NCBI GenBank assembly: GCA_963575745.1
Contig: CAUYUJ010004540.1
Location: 1-64,000 of the forward strand
From: Prorocentrum cordatum
Taxonomy: Eukaryota > Sar > Dinophyceae > Prorocentrales > Prorocentraceae
Direction of reading: 5' to 3'
DNA: 64,000 nucleotides
A model generated the notes under the pieces. It did no database searches. It had not been told where the DNA came from and saw only the letters and a program-made list of their open reading frames with translations. Of the stretch, positions 9,955 through 20,368 are shown one piece after another. Position 1 is the stretch's first letter, and the number at the start of each line of letters is the position of its first letter. A program made the translations under genes and the position numbers.

Positions 9955-11285
9955 CCGTACGTTTTACTACAGGGACGGGCTGATTTTTGCCTCTTGAAGG
10001 CCCTCTTGGGGCCCTCTCCGGCCATCTTGAAACCATCTCGGGCCCTCTTGGGCCTCGCTGAGGCTGTCCTGGGGCCCTCTAGGGCGTCCTCGGAACCCAG
10101 AAGCCATGTTCCCGGAGAGGCTTCCGGGAACAAGATTTCGAACGGGGCCTCCCTGAGGCCGTCTTGGGGGCCTCCTGGGCCGGCTTCGGGGCCTCTTGGG
10201 CCGTCTCCAGGGGGTTCGGTGAGCCCCGCTGGCCGACCCTTTTGGGCCGTCAGGGGCCCTCTTGGGTCTCTCTTGGGCTGTCTTGGGGCTCCGCGGGGGC
10301 GTCTGGGGCACTGCGAAGACGAAGCCAACGAGTATACTGAAAATGTACGTTTTACAAAATAAATCAGCCGACTTGTACCTCTTGAAAGCCCTCTTGGGGC
10401 CCTCTTCGGCCATTTTGAAGCCATCTCGGGCCCTCCGGGGCTTCGCTGAGGCTGTCCTGGGGCCCAGTAGGGAGCGCTGGGAGCCCAGAAGCAATGTTCC
10501 CGGAAAGGCTTCCGGGAACAAAATTTCGAACGGGGCCCTGTGGGGCCTCCCTGAGGCCGTCTTGGGGGCCTCCTGGGCCGGCTTCGGGGCCTCTTGGGCC
10601 GTCTCAAGGGGGTTCGGTGAGCCCCACAGGCCGACCCTTTTGGGCCGTCAGGGGCCCTCTTGGGACTCTCTTGGGCTGTGTTGGGGCTCCTCGGGGGCGT
10701 TTGGGGCACTGCGAAGACGAAGCCAACAAGTATGTTGAAAATGCACGTTTTACGCAAGAAACGGGCCGATGTTGGCCTCTTGAAAGCCCTCTTGGGGCCC
10801 TCTTCGGCCATCTTCAAGCCATCTCGGGCCCTCTGGGGCCTCGCTGAGGCTGTCTTGAAGGCCTCTTGGGAATCCTCGGAGCCCATGTCCCCGGAGAGGC
10901 TTCCGGGAACAATATTTCGAACGGGGCCCTCTTGGGCCTCCCTGAAGCCGTCTTGGGGGCCTCCTGGGCCGGCTTCGGGGCCTCTTGGGCCGTCTCGGGG
11001 GGTTCGGTGAGCCCCGCAGGCTGACCCTTTTGGGCCGTCAGGGGCCCTCTTGGGTCTCTTTTGGGCTGTCTTGGGGCTCCGCGGGGGCGTCTGGGGCACT
11101 GCGAAGACGAAGCCAGCGAGTATGCTGAAAACGCACGTTTTACGAAGGAAATGTGCAGATGTGTGCCTCTTGAAGGCCCTCTTGGGGCCCTCAGGGGCCC
11201 TCTTGGGGCGCTCTTGGGGCCCTCAGGGGACCACTTGGGGCCTCTTGTGGCCTCTTCGGAGGCCTCGTGAGACTGAGGGCTCGAA
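9955..11285. repeat. tandem array, unit about 390 bp, 3.4 copies
   Basis: The landmark ACGTTTTAC begins at 9959, 10347, 10745 and 11135, giving periods of 388, 398 and 390. Each unit also carries CCCGGAGAGGCTTCCGGGAA or a variant and GAAGACGAAGCCAACGAGTA or a variant. Much of the unit is itself made of a CCTCTTGGGG-type submotif. No gene is recognised; the long antisense Pro/Arg/Gly frame (536 codons) follows the repeat. Confidence 0.9.
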
Positions 11286-11389
11286 TTATCGGCGAGGGGC
11301 CACGATCCTCGAGAGGCAATGGCCCGGGGGGGGGCGCCATGGCGACCAGAGGCAGCCGCCGCCGCCCCCCCGCCCCCCCCAGCCTACTC

Positions 11390-11391
11390 CG

Positions 11392-11440
<49 letters not shown>

Positions 11441-11486
11441 GCGAGAGAAACATCGCGCGCGCTTCGCGCGCGCCTTGGTTCTAGCC
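11390..11486. repeat. (TA)n run plus GC-rich hairpin, second copy
   Basis: About 50 bases of TA are followed by ACATCGCGCGCGCTTCGCGC and then GCGCCTTGGTTCTAG. This matches the hairpin at 9489-9526, so the interval between them may be one repeat or an inserted block. Confidence 0.75.
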
Positions 11487-11589
11487 GGCGTCAAAAACAA
11501 ATCGAGTCAAACTTCGTCGAAACGCGTCCGAAATTATCCTGGCGAAAGACCCAACCATAAGCAATTGTTGGTAACGCGTTGTGGGTGCC

Positions 11590-13327
11590 GCTTTCGGTGG
11601 GGCTCCATATGGGGCCACGAAGCGCTGCCTTGGATGGGGGAACCGCATGCGGACTGCGCCACCGGGGCGGGCCTTCGGTGGAGCTCCCTATGGGGCTACG
11701 AAACGCTGCCCTGGGTGGGGGAACCGCATGCGAACTGCGCCACTGGGGCCTTCGGTGGAGCTCCCTATGGTGCCACGAAACGCTGCCCTGGGTGGGGGAA
11801 GCGCATGCGAACTGCGCCACGGGGGCTTTCGGTGGAGCTCCCCATGGGGCCACGAAGCGCTGCCCTGGGTGGGGGAACCGCATGCGAGAGCACCCCCACT
11901 GGGGCCTTCGGTGGAGCTCCCTATGGGGCCACGAAACGCTGCCCTGGGTGGGGGAACCGCATGCGAACACCCCCACTGGGGCCTTCGGTGGAGCTCCCTA
12001 TGGGGCTACGAAACGCTGCCCTGGGTGGGGGAACCGCATGCGAACACCCCCACTGGGGCCTTCGGTGGAGCTCCCTATGGGGCCACGAAACGCTGCCCTG
12101 GGTGGGGGAACCGCATGCGAACACCCCCACTGGGGCCTTCGGTGGAGCTCCCTATGGGGCTACGAAACGCTGCCCTGGGTGGGGGAACCGCATGCGAACA
12201 CCCCCACTGGGGCCTTCGGTGGAGCTCCCTATGGGGCCACGAAACGCTGCCCTGGGTGGGGGAACCGCATGCGAACACCCCCACTGGGGCCTTCGGTGGA
12301 GCTCCCTATGGGGCAACGAAACGCTGCCCTGGGTGGGGGAACCGCATGCGAACACCCCCACTGGGGCCTTCGGTGGAGCTCCCTATGGGGCCACGAAACG
12401 CTGCCCTGGGTGGGGGAACCGCATGCGAACACCCCCACTGGGGCCTTCGGTGGAGCTCCCTATGGGGCCACGAAACGCTGCCCTGGGTGGGGGAACCGCA
12501 TGTGGACACCCCCACTGGGGCCTTCGGTGGAGCTCCCTATGGGGCCACGAAACGCTGCCCTGGGTGGGGGAACCGCATGTGGACACCCCCACTGGGGCCT
12601 TCGGTGGAGCTCCCTATGGGGCCACGAAACGCTGCCCTGGGTGGGGGAACCGCATGTGGACACCCCCACTGGGGCCTTCGGTGGAGCTCCCTATGGGGCC
12701 ACGAAACGCTGCCCTGGGTGGGGGAACCGCATGTGGACACCCCCACTGGGGCCTTCGGTGGAGCTCCCTATGGGGCTACGAAACGCTGCCCTGGGTGGGG
12801 GAACCGCATGTGGACACCCCCACTGGGGCCTTCGGTGGAGCTCCCTATGGGGCCACGAAACGCTGCCCTGGGTGGGGGAACCGCATGTGGACACCCCCAC
12901 TGGGGCCTTCGGTGGAGCTCCCTATGGGGCTACGAAACGCTGCCCTGGGTGGGGGAACCGCATGGAACACCCCCACTGGGGCCTTCGGTGGAGCTCCCTA
13001 TGGGGCCACGAAACGCTGCCCTGGGTGGGGGAACCGCATGCGGACACCCCCACTGGGGCCTTCGGTGGAGCTCCCTATGGGGCTACGAAACGCTGCCCTG
13101 GGTGGGGGAACCGCATGTGGACACCCCCACTGGGGCCTTCGGTGGAGCTCCCTATGGGGCCACGAAACGCTGCCCTGGGTGGGGGAACCGCATCACCTGG
13201 GGCGGTGGAGCTCCGGGGCCACGAACGCTGGGGGAACCGCATGTGGACACCCCCACTGGGTTCGGTGGAGCTCCCTATGGGGCCACGAAACGCTGCCCTG
13301 GGTGGGGGAACCGCATGTGGACACCCC
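11590..13327. repeat. 77-bp minisatellite, about 22 copies
   Basis: The unit contains TTCGGTGGAGCTCCCTATGG, GCCACGAAACGCTGCCCTGG and GTGGGGGAACCGCATG. Homogeneity is highest in the middle; the last copies (13190-13260) carry deletions. Because 77 is not a multiple of three and the unit has no stop in any plus frame, three overlapping frames of 630 to 670 codons result. They are not genes. The core is shared with three other arrays in the window (18.5, 24.6 and 32.9 kb). Confidence 0.95.
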
Positions 13328-13329
13328 CA

Positions 13330-13425
13330 GGAGGAGGGAGGAGGAGAGGAGGAGAGGAGAGGACGCGGGCACCGTCTCTTCAAAACGAGGACCCAACACC
13401 ACAGGATGGTTGGGAAAAAAGGTCG
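13330..13425. repeat. conserved tail of minisatellite element, copy 1
   Basis: A GGAGG-rich stretch is followed by CTTCAAAACGAGGACCCAAC and CACAGGATGGTTGGGAA. The same tail ends the arrays at 18.8, 25.4 and 33.7 kb, after which similarity stops. Confidence 0.8.
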
Positions 13426-13504
13426 ACGGAAGACCCGAACAAACATAACAAAGCTCGTCCTTCGCGCTCGCGCTGCTTAGCGTCCTAAGCGTTCGCGCTG
13501 CTCT

Positions 13505-14650
13505 CTGGGTTTGGCCTATTGGGGGGATCTCTTGGGCGCCTCTTGGAGCCTCCTCGGGGCCTCCAGGAGCCTCTTGGGACCTTTTTGGGGCGGAAGGGTA
13601 GGATTTTCGGTTCGGGCTCCCAGTCTTGGGCTCCTCTTGGAGCCGTCTTGGAGCTCTCCTAGGTCGTACTGGGGACCTCTTGGGGTGTCTTGGCCCCCTC
13701 TCGGGTTGTCTTTGAAGCCTCTTGGGCCGTTTTGGGGCTCTCTTGGGGGCATCTTGTACCATCGTCACCGCTATGAAGACCAACAGGTCGTAGATGCTAA
13801 ACAATATACGTTTTCCCATGCAAAATCAATGAATGTGGCCTCTTGAGACCCTCTTGGAAAGCCTCTTGGGGGCCTCTTGGGGCGTTTTCGCGGACTCTTG
13901 GGCACTGTGAGAGCCGTCTTGGGCGTCCAAGGGCTAGCTTTGAGCGCTCCGGGGCCGCCATGGAACGCTTGGGGAGCCTCATGGGGCCCTCTGGGCACGC
14001 ATTGGCCGCCCTTCGGGCTGTCTTGGGCCGTGTTGGTAGCCTCTTCGGGCCGTCTTTGGGGCCTCTTGTGCCGTCGTGCACGCCGTGAAGACCGAAAAGA
14101 CGTAGATGCTAAACATGCACGTTTTCCTTTGCAAAATCAATGATTTGGGCCGCTTGGGGCTCCCTTGGGAAGTCTCTTTGGGCGTCGTAGCGGCCTCTTG
14201 GGCTCTATGGGAGCCATCTTGGGTGTCCAGGGGCGATCTTTGAGAGCCCTGGGGTCGTCTTGGACCGATTTGGGAGCCTCTTGGGGCTCCGTGGACACGT
14301 CTCGGCCGCCTCTTGAGCACGCCTTGGCCGCCTCTGGGGTTGTCTTGGGCTCCTCTTGGGCCGTGTTGGGGGCCTCATGGGCCGTCTTGGGGCTGTCGTT
14401 GGGGCCTCTTGTACCCTCGTGCACGCCGTGAAGACAGAAAAGACGTAGATGCTGAAAATGCACGCTTTCCTCTGCAAAATCAATGATTTTGGCCGCTTGG
14501 GGCTCTGTCGGAAAGCAACTTGGGGCGTTGTAGCGGCTTCTTGGGCTCAATGGGAGCCATCTTGAACGTCCAGGGGCGATCTTTGAGCGCCCCAGGGCCA
14601 TCTAGGACCGGTTTGGGGGCCACTTGCGCCTCCCTGGGCAAGTCTTGGCC
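13505..14650. repeat. tandem array of CCTCTTGGGG type, unit about 313-342 bp
   Basis: The landmark ACG(T/C)TTTCC..TGCAAAATCAATGA occurs near 13806, 14118 and 14460, each preceded by GAAGAC..AAAGACGTAGATGCT. The array is related in style to the 390-bp array at 9.95-11.3 kb but is clearly a separate subfamily. No gene is recognised. Confidence 0.8.
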
Positions 14651-15440
14651 GCCTCTTGGCCCGGAAAGGAGCGCTCCCGGAGCCCCGGGTCGGCCATGGG
14701 GGACGCAGGTACCGCCTGGGTTCCCCGACGCATCCCACCCCTGATTCCGCGGCCACTCCCCGCTTGCTTGGCTCGCCCGTCAACTGGGGGGGGGGCCAGC
14801 GGCGGGGAACCTTTCCTTCCACGCTGGCATGAAGAAGCCAGGTGGCCACGGGCACTCGGCTGCGGGCTCCTCCTCGCCCACCCGCCATCTGCTCGACATC
14901 CTTCTCCTTCTCCTCCTCGTCCTCCTCTTCTGCTGGGAGTGGACCGACAGCAGGACAGTCAAGAGGACGGAGGTGGAGGAACCAGGGAAGCAAAGGAGCG
15001 ATGCTTGAGCGGGCACTCTCGCTGCTGAACTCTGCGCGCACGATGTGGGCTGACGCTGCTGTCCACCTCGGCAGGCGATGGGGATGTGGAGTCGGCGGCG
15101 ACGATAGGGGCGGATAGCCCAGGGGCGGACATTACACGTATTCGCCCGGAAGCCTCTTTGAAGACATAGATCATCGGCGCACCTGAATACATGTATTGCT
15201 CTCCTCTGAGCTATTCGCCCCTGCCGTCGCCTCTGATGGAGGGCGAAGGCCAAGAGCAAGTGGTCGCCTTGGCCATGGGTCCGGCGAGCTGGCGCCCCCC
15301 TTTGCGGCAGCCAAGGTACGCCCGCCGTCCGGGTGCTCGAGCACAGAACATGCACGGATGAAAAGCGTGGACAGCGAAGACAAAGCAGAAAAAGGAAGAG
15401 TGGGGTGCGAATCAAGCGAGAGAGAGAGAGAGAAAACAAC
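14651..15440. other. no gene recognised; weak coding-like pieces
   Basis: One plus frame near 14826-14990 contains a hydrophobic run (HLLDILLLLLLVLLF) flanked by polar sequence. Another, near 15050-15170, lacks low-complexity bias (SAATIGADSPGADITRIRPE). Neither has a credible start, length or family motif. A short GA run lies at 15418-15434. Confidence 0.3.
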
Positions 15441-15485
15441 AAATGGAGGGAGAGTTGGCCGCAGGTCGTGCCCATCACGCTGCGA

Positions 15486-15701
15486 TCAGTAACCTGAATG
15501 AGTTGATCGGCCGGATCTTCCTGCGCAAGTTCCAGAAGGCTTTCGACAAGGATTTCGCCCGAGAGCAAGCACATCAGCCGTGCTGTTGTCACGTGCCGGG
15601 CCGCCACGGACGGTGCGCAGGAGGGGCCGAAAACCAGCGGGTCCCTGGTCCGCGAGATGCAGACGAAAGTTGGCAGGCAGATGGATACCAGCGATCAGTA
15701 G
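15486..15701 (+). CDS. hypothetical coding fragment
   Basis: Two overlapping plus frames look protein-like. The first contains NELIGRIFLRKFQKAFDKDF. The second, reaching a TAG at 15699-15701, contains ESKHISRAVVTCRAATDGAQ and ends MQTKVGRQMDTSDQ. It may be the 3' end of a degraded retroelement or host exon. I do not recognise the family, and no start codon can be chosen. Confidence 0.3.
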
Positions 15702-15988
15702 GCTTCTGAATCGATTTTGCCTCTTGTTCCGAGATTGATGGTGCCGACCGGACTTGTAACGGCGCCGCTGTTGGCCACGCCGGTAATTCCAGTGGCCGTC
15801 AAGGGCGCCGCTGTTTCTGGCAGTTGGACGTGGAAGCTGCTGAATCTGCCAGCATGTCGTGACGGCGCCGCTGCTGGTCGTTGCCTTCCCTCCCCTCTCT
15901 TCTTCGTCCTCCTCTTCCCCGTCCCTGCCCTGTCCCTCCTGGCATTGGCCACTGGCCTGCGAGCTTCTAGACTTACAGTTCGCTCTAA

Positions 15989-16190
15989 GGCGAACGAACA
16001 ATGACATAAACATAAGAACTCGGAGGTCCGTGCGGATTTCTCGGATCGGCGCTGGAAACCCCCATCCCTGGCGCGCGCGGCGCGCCAGGGGCGGCGCCGG
16101 AGGCGCCGCCAGGGGGGCCCCAGCGCCGATCCGAGAAATCCGCGCGGAACTCCGAGCTTTTGTGCTTACATGTCATTCTTCGCCCCCCTA
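15989..16190. mobile_element. foldback MITE-like element, family A, copy 1
   Basis: The left arm starts GGCGAACGAACAATGACATA and contains TCGGATCGGCGCTGG. The right arm is its inverted partner (CCAGCGCCGATCCGA, then ACATGTCATTCTTCGCC). Arms are about 55-60 bases. The centre is a GGCGCC-rich palindrome. Flanking TA on both sides is compatible with a TA target duplication. It is non-coding. Confidence 0.8.
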
Positions 16191-16194
16191 TGGG

Positions 16195-16440
16195 GAGGCG
16201 GTGAGCAAGGAGGAAGCAAACGTGGCGTGAGCATAGACTCTCGGAGCCCCCGCGCGGATATCGTGGGCCGGCTTCCCCCCTCCCGGGCGCGAGGAGCGCG
16301 CGCCGGTGGGCGGCGCTGGCGGCGCCACCCAGGGGGTCCAGCGCCGGTGCAAGAGATCAGCGCGGAGCTCCGACGGCTTCTGGTTGCGCAACTTTGCGTT
16401 AGGTCGGGCATGTCACGATACAGGCGGATTTGGGGAGGAA
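16195..16440. mobile_element. foldback MITE-like element, family A, diverged copy 2
   Basis: Directly abutting copy 1, the motifs GAGCATAGACTCTCGGAGCC, GCGCGGATATCGTGGGCCGG and CAGCGCCGGTGCAAGAGATC follow the family A order, but the arms are only partly complementary. Confidence 0.5.
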
Positions 16441-16878
16441 CATAAATCATAGTTCAACAATGCTCAAGCATTGTCAACCGTAGTCCAAAGATCGTCCCCT
16501 GACCATTGTTTGACTACGTTTGAGAGTTTTCCTCGTGCCGAGGGACGTGTCCGACACAAGCTTATGCTTGCGCGACTTGGCTTCGAGTCTTCACTGTGGC
16601 GGTAGCTGCGTGTCCGCGCGTGGGCGTTCTGTGGCCGGCGGGCGTGGAGGCCTGTGAACAAGCGCGTCCCCCTACTCGCAAAGCTACTGCTCGCAAATGG
16701 CCTCGATCCGCCGCTGGGGATTCAGGATACGTGATATAGACGAGGGCATGCTTGTCTCGAACGTCTGCGAGTAGGCACTCTGCGAGTAGTGGAACGCGCT
16801 CGGTGATTTAAGAGCCAGAGCAGACGCCGCTGCTGTCGTGGTCTGCCGCCTGTTCGCCCGTGGCGTCAGGCTTCAGGC
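16441..16878. other. no gene recognised
   Basis: A short hairpin CAATGCTCAAGCATTG lies at 16457-16472. GAGGGACGTGTCCGAC near 16543 resembles one terminus of foldback family C, but no partner arm is seen. Confidence 0.4.
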
Positions 16879-17125
16879 TTAGAGAGTGCCGGCTCCAGGA
16901 AGCAGCGCCACGCGGCAACACGCTACGGTGCCAGTGTCCGCAGGATCAGAGAAATCACTGTGCCTTACCCTGAGAACGAGAAAGCTCCTCAAGATGTGTC
17001 CGCCAGGCTGCTTTGCTGCGAGCTGTGGCATGCCAGTCGCCATGCCGGGGTGTCCCCATCTCCAGACGCGGACCTTGCGGCCATGCATCTGGTTGCTCGC
17101 CGTTCGGCGCGGCCCTCTGCTGGAT

Positions 17126-17356
17126 TCATGTGTTGTTTCTGTGCGGCAGAATCCTGTGCATGACCTGTTCGCGATCGTAGTCGACCAAGCGTGCGATATA
17201 ACCAGCCCACGCGACCACGTGTTCCAAATAGGTTTCGCCCCACTCTTGGAAGGCGTACTGTTCTTCCGTTCGCTTGGTGTTCTGTCCAAGGCACTTCATG
17301 AAAGCTTCGGCCGTCTCCGCCAGACGCTTCCGTGACGCCATCATCATTCTTAGCAT
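17126..17356 (-). CDS. hypothetical protein fragment
   Basis: The minus frame ATG at 17356 opens 76 codons of balanced composition, including KRLAETAEAFMKCLGQNTKR and AFQEWGETYLEHVVAWAGYI, predicted helical. A second minus frame upstream (17336-17460) is also protein-like (DEDDTVLGWSILLESADAKN), suggesting a frameshifted or spliced gene. No family is recognised. It ends at a stop after ILPHRNNT. Confidence 0.35.
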   Translation of the reverse strand: MLRMMMASRKRLAETAEAFMKCLGQNTKRTEEQYAFQEWGETYLEHVVAWAGYIARLVDYDREQVMHRILPHRNNT

Positions 17357-17611
17357 CGGCTGACTCTAGCAAGATTGACCATCCGAGAACGGTATCATCT
17401 TCATCATCGTTCCGAGCATCGCCATCCGGAGCATCATCATTTGAGGCCTGCTTGGCAGTCAGACTCCAGCTCCCGCTGCACCGAAAAAGGAAAGTGGATA
17501 CGAGCGAACGGAGGAGCTGCAGGCCCGCCCGCATCGGCGCGCCCGTGGAGGCTGGTCCGCGGTGGCGCCAGGAAGGAGGGAAGAAGGCGCTCTTTATCAA
17601 GGGAGTCGTCG

Positions 17612-17700
17612 TCCTCCTCCTCCTCCTCCTCCTCCTCCTCCTGCCTCTCCTCCTCCTCCTCCTTCCTGCTCCCTCCTCCTCCCTAATCCTCCCTGCTCCC
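17612..17700. repeat. (CTC)n microsatellite
   Basis: CTC/TCC repeats with few interruptions. Related purine tracts occur at 17896-17935, 18020-18090 and 18335-18415 on the plus strand. Confidence 0.9.
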
Positions 17701-18124
17701 TCCCTTCTCTATCCTCTTCCTGCCCTCCACCAGCGCCACCACGGGCACGCTGCCTGGAGGTGCGCCTGGGGGGCAGCACGCTCGCGGCGGAGGTCGGCAC
17801 AGAGGTGTCCGTCGCGAGAGCTTCTGAGATGGCCCTGCGGGCGGATTGGCCGGGCTGGCGTGGGAGACTTGCTGCGAACGGCTCTGGGAGTATGACGAGG
17901 AGGAGGAGGAAGAGGAGGAGGAGGAGGAGGAGGACAAAAAGAAAGAACGCACGACAAGGACGAATGACACGGAAGAGCGGGAACGGGAGGATATGATGGC
18001 GGAGGCCAGGAGAAGAGGAGAGAAGAGGGGGTGAGGAGTAGGAGGAGGGTGAGGAACCGAAGGAGGAGGAGGAGGAGGAAGAGGAGAAGCGCTGGCAACG
18101 AGACTTGTTCAGGGACGTCCGCGT

Positions 18125-18217
18125 TCAGTCGTCCCCGGTCAGCCGGCCGTAGCCCCTCGCGCACGCCTCGCGGCAATCGGCGCTCAGCAGAGGATCTTCG
18201 GCAGACTGGCTCAGCAC
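18125..18217 (-). CDS. ARM-like gene, last exon with stop
   Basis: The acceptor GACAG|GTG is in phase with the previous exon. It encodes VLSQSAEDPLLSADCREACA and RGYGRLTGDD, then TGA at 18127-18125. The acidic end without repeat features suits a C-terminus. Confidence 0.7.
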   Translation of the reverse strand: MLSQSAEDPLLSADCREACARGYGRLTGDD

Positions 18218-18489
18218 CTGTCGGGCCAGCCAATACCGTAACCTCCCCCTCGGTGTCCATCTTTGGGGGGGGCGGGGCCTTCTCTGGGCTTCTGGCAAAG
18301 CCCTGTGGGCACCTGGAGACGGTACGGCTTCGGGCGGAGGAGGAGGAGAGGAGGAGGAGAAGGAGGAGGAGGAGGGGGAGGAGGAGGAGGAGGAGGAGGA
18401 GGAAGAGGATGAGGAGGAGGGAGCCCCCAGGAAGCCCCCAGGTGGTCCCAGCTGGACTCGACAGCCCCCCAGCGGTAGTCCCAGCTGGC

Positions 18490-18730
18490 CCCAACAGGCA
18501 CCGAACGTGTCCACTGGGGACTTTTGTGGAGCTCCCCATGGGGCCACGAAACGTGTGAACGGTGAGCCGAAACGGCTTGACGTCCACATGCGAACGTGTC
18601 CTCTGGGGACTTTTGTGGAGCTCCCTATGGGGTCACGAAAAGTGCGAAGGGTGTGCCGAAACAGGCGTGACGCCCACGTGCGAGCGTCGCCACTGGGGCC
18701 TTCGGCGCAGCTCCCGCTGGTGCCACCATC
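18490..18730. repeat. minisatellite element, array 2 (short), inside an intron
   Basis: Two to three units of about 100 bp with TGGAGCTCCCTATGGGGTCA, GTGTGCCGAAACAGGCGTGA and CGCCCACGTGCGAGCGTCGC. The core GGTGGAGCTCC..ATGGGGCCACGA is the same as in the 77-bp array. Confidence 0.85.
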
Positions 18731-18737
18731 CTCGTGA

Positions 18738-18830
18738 GGGAGGTGGGGGCAGGGCAGCGAGAAGGAGGACGCGCGGCGCTGTCCCTTAAAAACGAGGACC
18801 CAACAACACAGGATGGCTGGGAAACACTTC
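18738..18830. repeat. conserved tail of minisatellite element, copy 2
   Basis: It carries AAAACGAGGACCCAACAACA followed by CAGGATGGCTGGGAAAC. It lies in the last intron of the ARM-like gene. Confidence 0.8.
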
Positions 18831-18919
18831 GTCACCTGGGGAGGGGGGGCCCGCGGAGAGAACTCGGCGCAGCCGCAGGCGCCTGCGCTTTCGGAAGCTG
18901 CCCCTGGGGCCTGGTGCAC

Positions 18920-18972
18920 GCCGTTCTTGACGAGCTCCGCGTGGCAGTCCCGGTTCTCGCACAGGACCGCGA
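18920..18972 (-). CDS. ARM-like gene exon
   Basis: A short exon encoding CENRDCHAELVKNG and ending at donor GGC|GTGCAC. The 702-base intron after it contains the second minisatellite element and its tail. Confidence 0.7.
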
Positions 18973-19088
18973 GGACGGGTTAGGAGCGAGGATCGAGGAG
19001 GATTCAGGATCGAGATTCGAGGATAGAGATTCGAGGAGGAGGAGGATCGAGATTCGAGGAGGAGGAGGAGGATCGAGGAGGACCGCGA

Positions 19089-19195
19089 AGACGGCGAGCG
19101 CGGACTCGCGCACCTCCGCCGCCTCCTCCCCGCCCACGCTGGCGAGGAGGGCCTTGCTGAGGGGCGCGTCCTCGCAGACCTCCTCCTGCAGGGGC
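19089..19195 (-). CDS. ARM-like gene exon
   Basis: Contains EEVCEDAPLSKALLASVGGE and AAEVRESALAVFAVL. The following intron is only 116 bases, a GAGGATCGAGATTCGAGGA-type repeat, and is bounded by a 10-base direct repeat (TCGCGGTCCT on the minus strand). Excision between the repeat copies gives ALAVFAVLCENRDCHAEL. A canonical GT-AG alternative removes four residues (VLCE). Confidence 0.75.
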
Positions 19196-19324
19196 CTGCA
19201 CCTTCATGGGGGGCAGGGGGGGACCATTTCTGGTACGTGTAGATGTTTTGGACTGCTCTTATCTGTTGTTCTACGTTTCTATCAGGTTTTGCAGGGGAGA
19301 TCATCGAAGAAGAAAAACACACGG

Positions 19325-19515
19325 CACAGGCACAGGCCGTCGAGGGCCCCCACGGAGGTGCTTGGATCGGGGATGGCGCGCGCAGCGCCGGGGGCCGCGC
19401 AGGAAGCGGCGCCGCCAGGGGATCCAGCACAGATGCACGAAATGTGCGCAGGCCTTCGAACGTTTGTGCTTATTACGCCTTTTTGTCCGTCTCTTCGAAA
19501 TGGGGCAGGAGGGAA
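19325..19515. mobile_element. foldback element, family A, strongly diverged copy 3
   Basis: GATCGGGGATGGCGCGCGCA, GCGGCGCCGCCAGGGGATCC and the right end ACGTTTGTGCTTATTACGCC follow the family A order. The arms are eroded. It lies in an intron of the ARM-like gene. Confidence 0.45.
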
Positions 19516-19681
19516 AAACGGGGGGAGGATGAGATGAGGAGGTTAGGAGATGAGGGGATGTTTTTTCGTTTCTTCGATATGCCTTCACTTCTTCGAGATG
19601 AGTTGAGGGGGTGGAACGAGGTCTTGCGTCTGGCTTGGAGGGGTCTACGGGCTTCTGGGGAGTCCAGGGGCTCTGGGGCAC

Positions 19682-19762
19682 ATGGCGATGTCCCTGATCA
19701 TGCTGAACGCGAGGGCGCGCGTCTGCGGCGGCTCGATGTCCGCAACACCCTCCATCAGGGCT
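19682..19762 (-). CDS. ARM-like gene exon
   Basis: It has 81 bases and contains ALMEGVADIEPPQTRALAFS and MIRDIA. Donor AT|GTGCCC. The alternative acceptor would extend it by 11 bases to 19773. It joins in phase with the next exon at CAG|GCCCCTG, giving DIAMPLQEEV. The next intron contains a diverged family A foldback (about 19325-19515). Confidence 0.75.
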
Positions 19763-19780
19763 CTGCGTCCAACCTGCTGA

Positions 19781-19985
19781 GAGAGAGAGAGAGAGAGAGA
19801 GCTCTGGAGGACGATGAGTAGGAGGAGGAGGAGGAGGAGGAGGAGGAGGAGGAGGGAGGAGGAGGAGGAGGAGGAGGGAGGAGGAGGAGGGAGGAGGAGG
19901 AGGAGGAGGAGGAGGAGGGAGGAGGAGGAGGAGGAGGAGAGGGAGGAGGAGGAGGAGGAGGAGGAGGAGGAGGAGGAGGATGAGG
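19781..19985. repeat. GA run and (GGA)n microsatellite
   Basis: A (GA) run at 19781-19801 and GGA repeats at 19819-19985, forming a polypyrimidine tract on the gene strand just upstream of the exon at 19762. Confidence 0.9.
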
Positions 19986-20001
19986 AGGACGCGGTGGAGA
20001 C

Positions 20002-20168
20002 TTGGGAGCTGAGAGGAGGAGCGCGCCGCGCCCCGCCTTGTCGTGCCACAGCTGCTCCCGCCCGGCGTCGTCCGCCGCCTGCCCCTGGAAGTGCCCCAGC
20101 GCCCCGGCGACGACGCGCACGTGGCTGTCCATGCACGAGCCCCGGAAGCCGGCCTCCAGGGAGAGGTC
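20002..20168 (-). CDS. ARM-like gene exon
   Basis: It has 167 bases, acceptor GCAG|GACCTC. Contains DSHVRVVAGALGHFQGQAAD and REQLWHDKAGRGALLLS. The donor is either CCCAA|GTCTCC, which joins in phase to the next exon at AG|AGCC, or TCA|GCTCCC (GC type), which joins at CAG|GTTGGA. Both keep the frame and differ by a few residues. Confidence 0.8.
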
Positions 20169-20368
20169 CTGCGAGGCCTCGAGGAAGGTGCAGTGCACCT
20201 CAGAGCGTGAATTGCCTCCCCCGCTTTCGCTTCCAGGCAAAGCCGAGCCATACCACGCGCCTCCTCGTCCAGCGGCCCGACCAGTACAGGCCGCAATTTG
20301 GCATCGTTTGGTATCTCTTGGAAGCGAGGGTGGTCAAAAGCGAGGTAGGTTTGTTTTCCCCCGAGCAC

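Noticed and set aside
9489-11099. 536-codon antisense frame rich in Pro, Arg and Gly
   Set aside because: It follows the 390-bp tandem array and a (CGT)n tract. Its apparent domains repeat with the array period.
11390-11440. TA-rich tract as a replication origin or promoter
   Set aside because: It is a simple dinucleotide run next to a hairpin and repeated elsewhere. Nothing else supports an origin or promoter.
11439-13488. Three overlapping 633-669 codon frames rich in Trp and Gly
   Set aside because: They are the same 77-bp unit read in three frames. This is repeat periodicity, not coding evidence.
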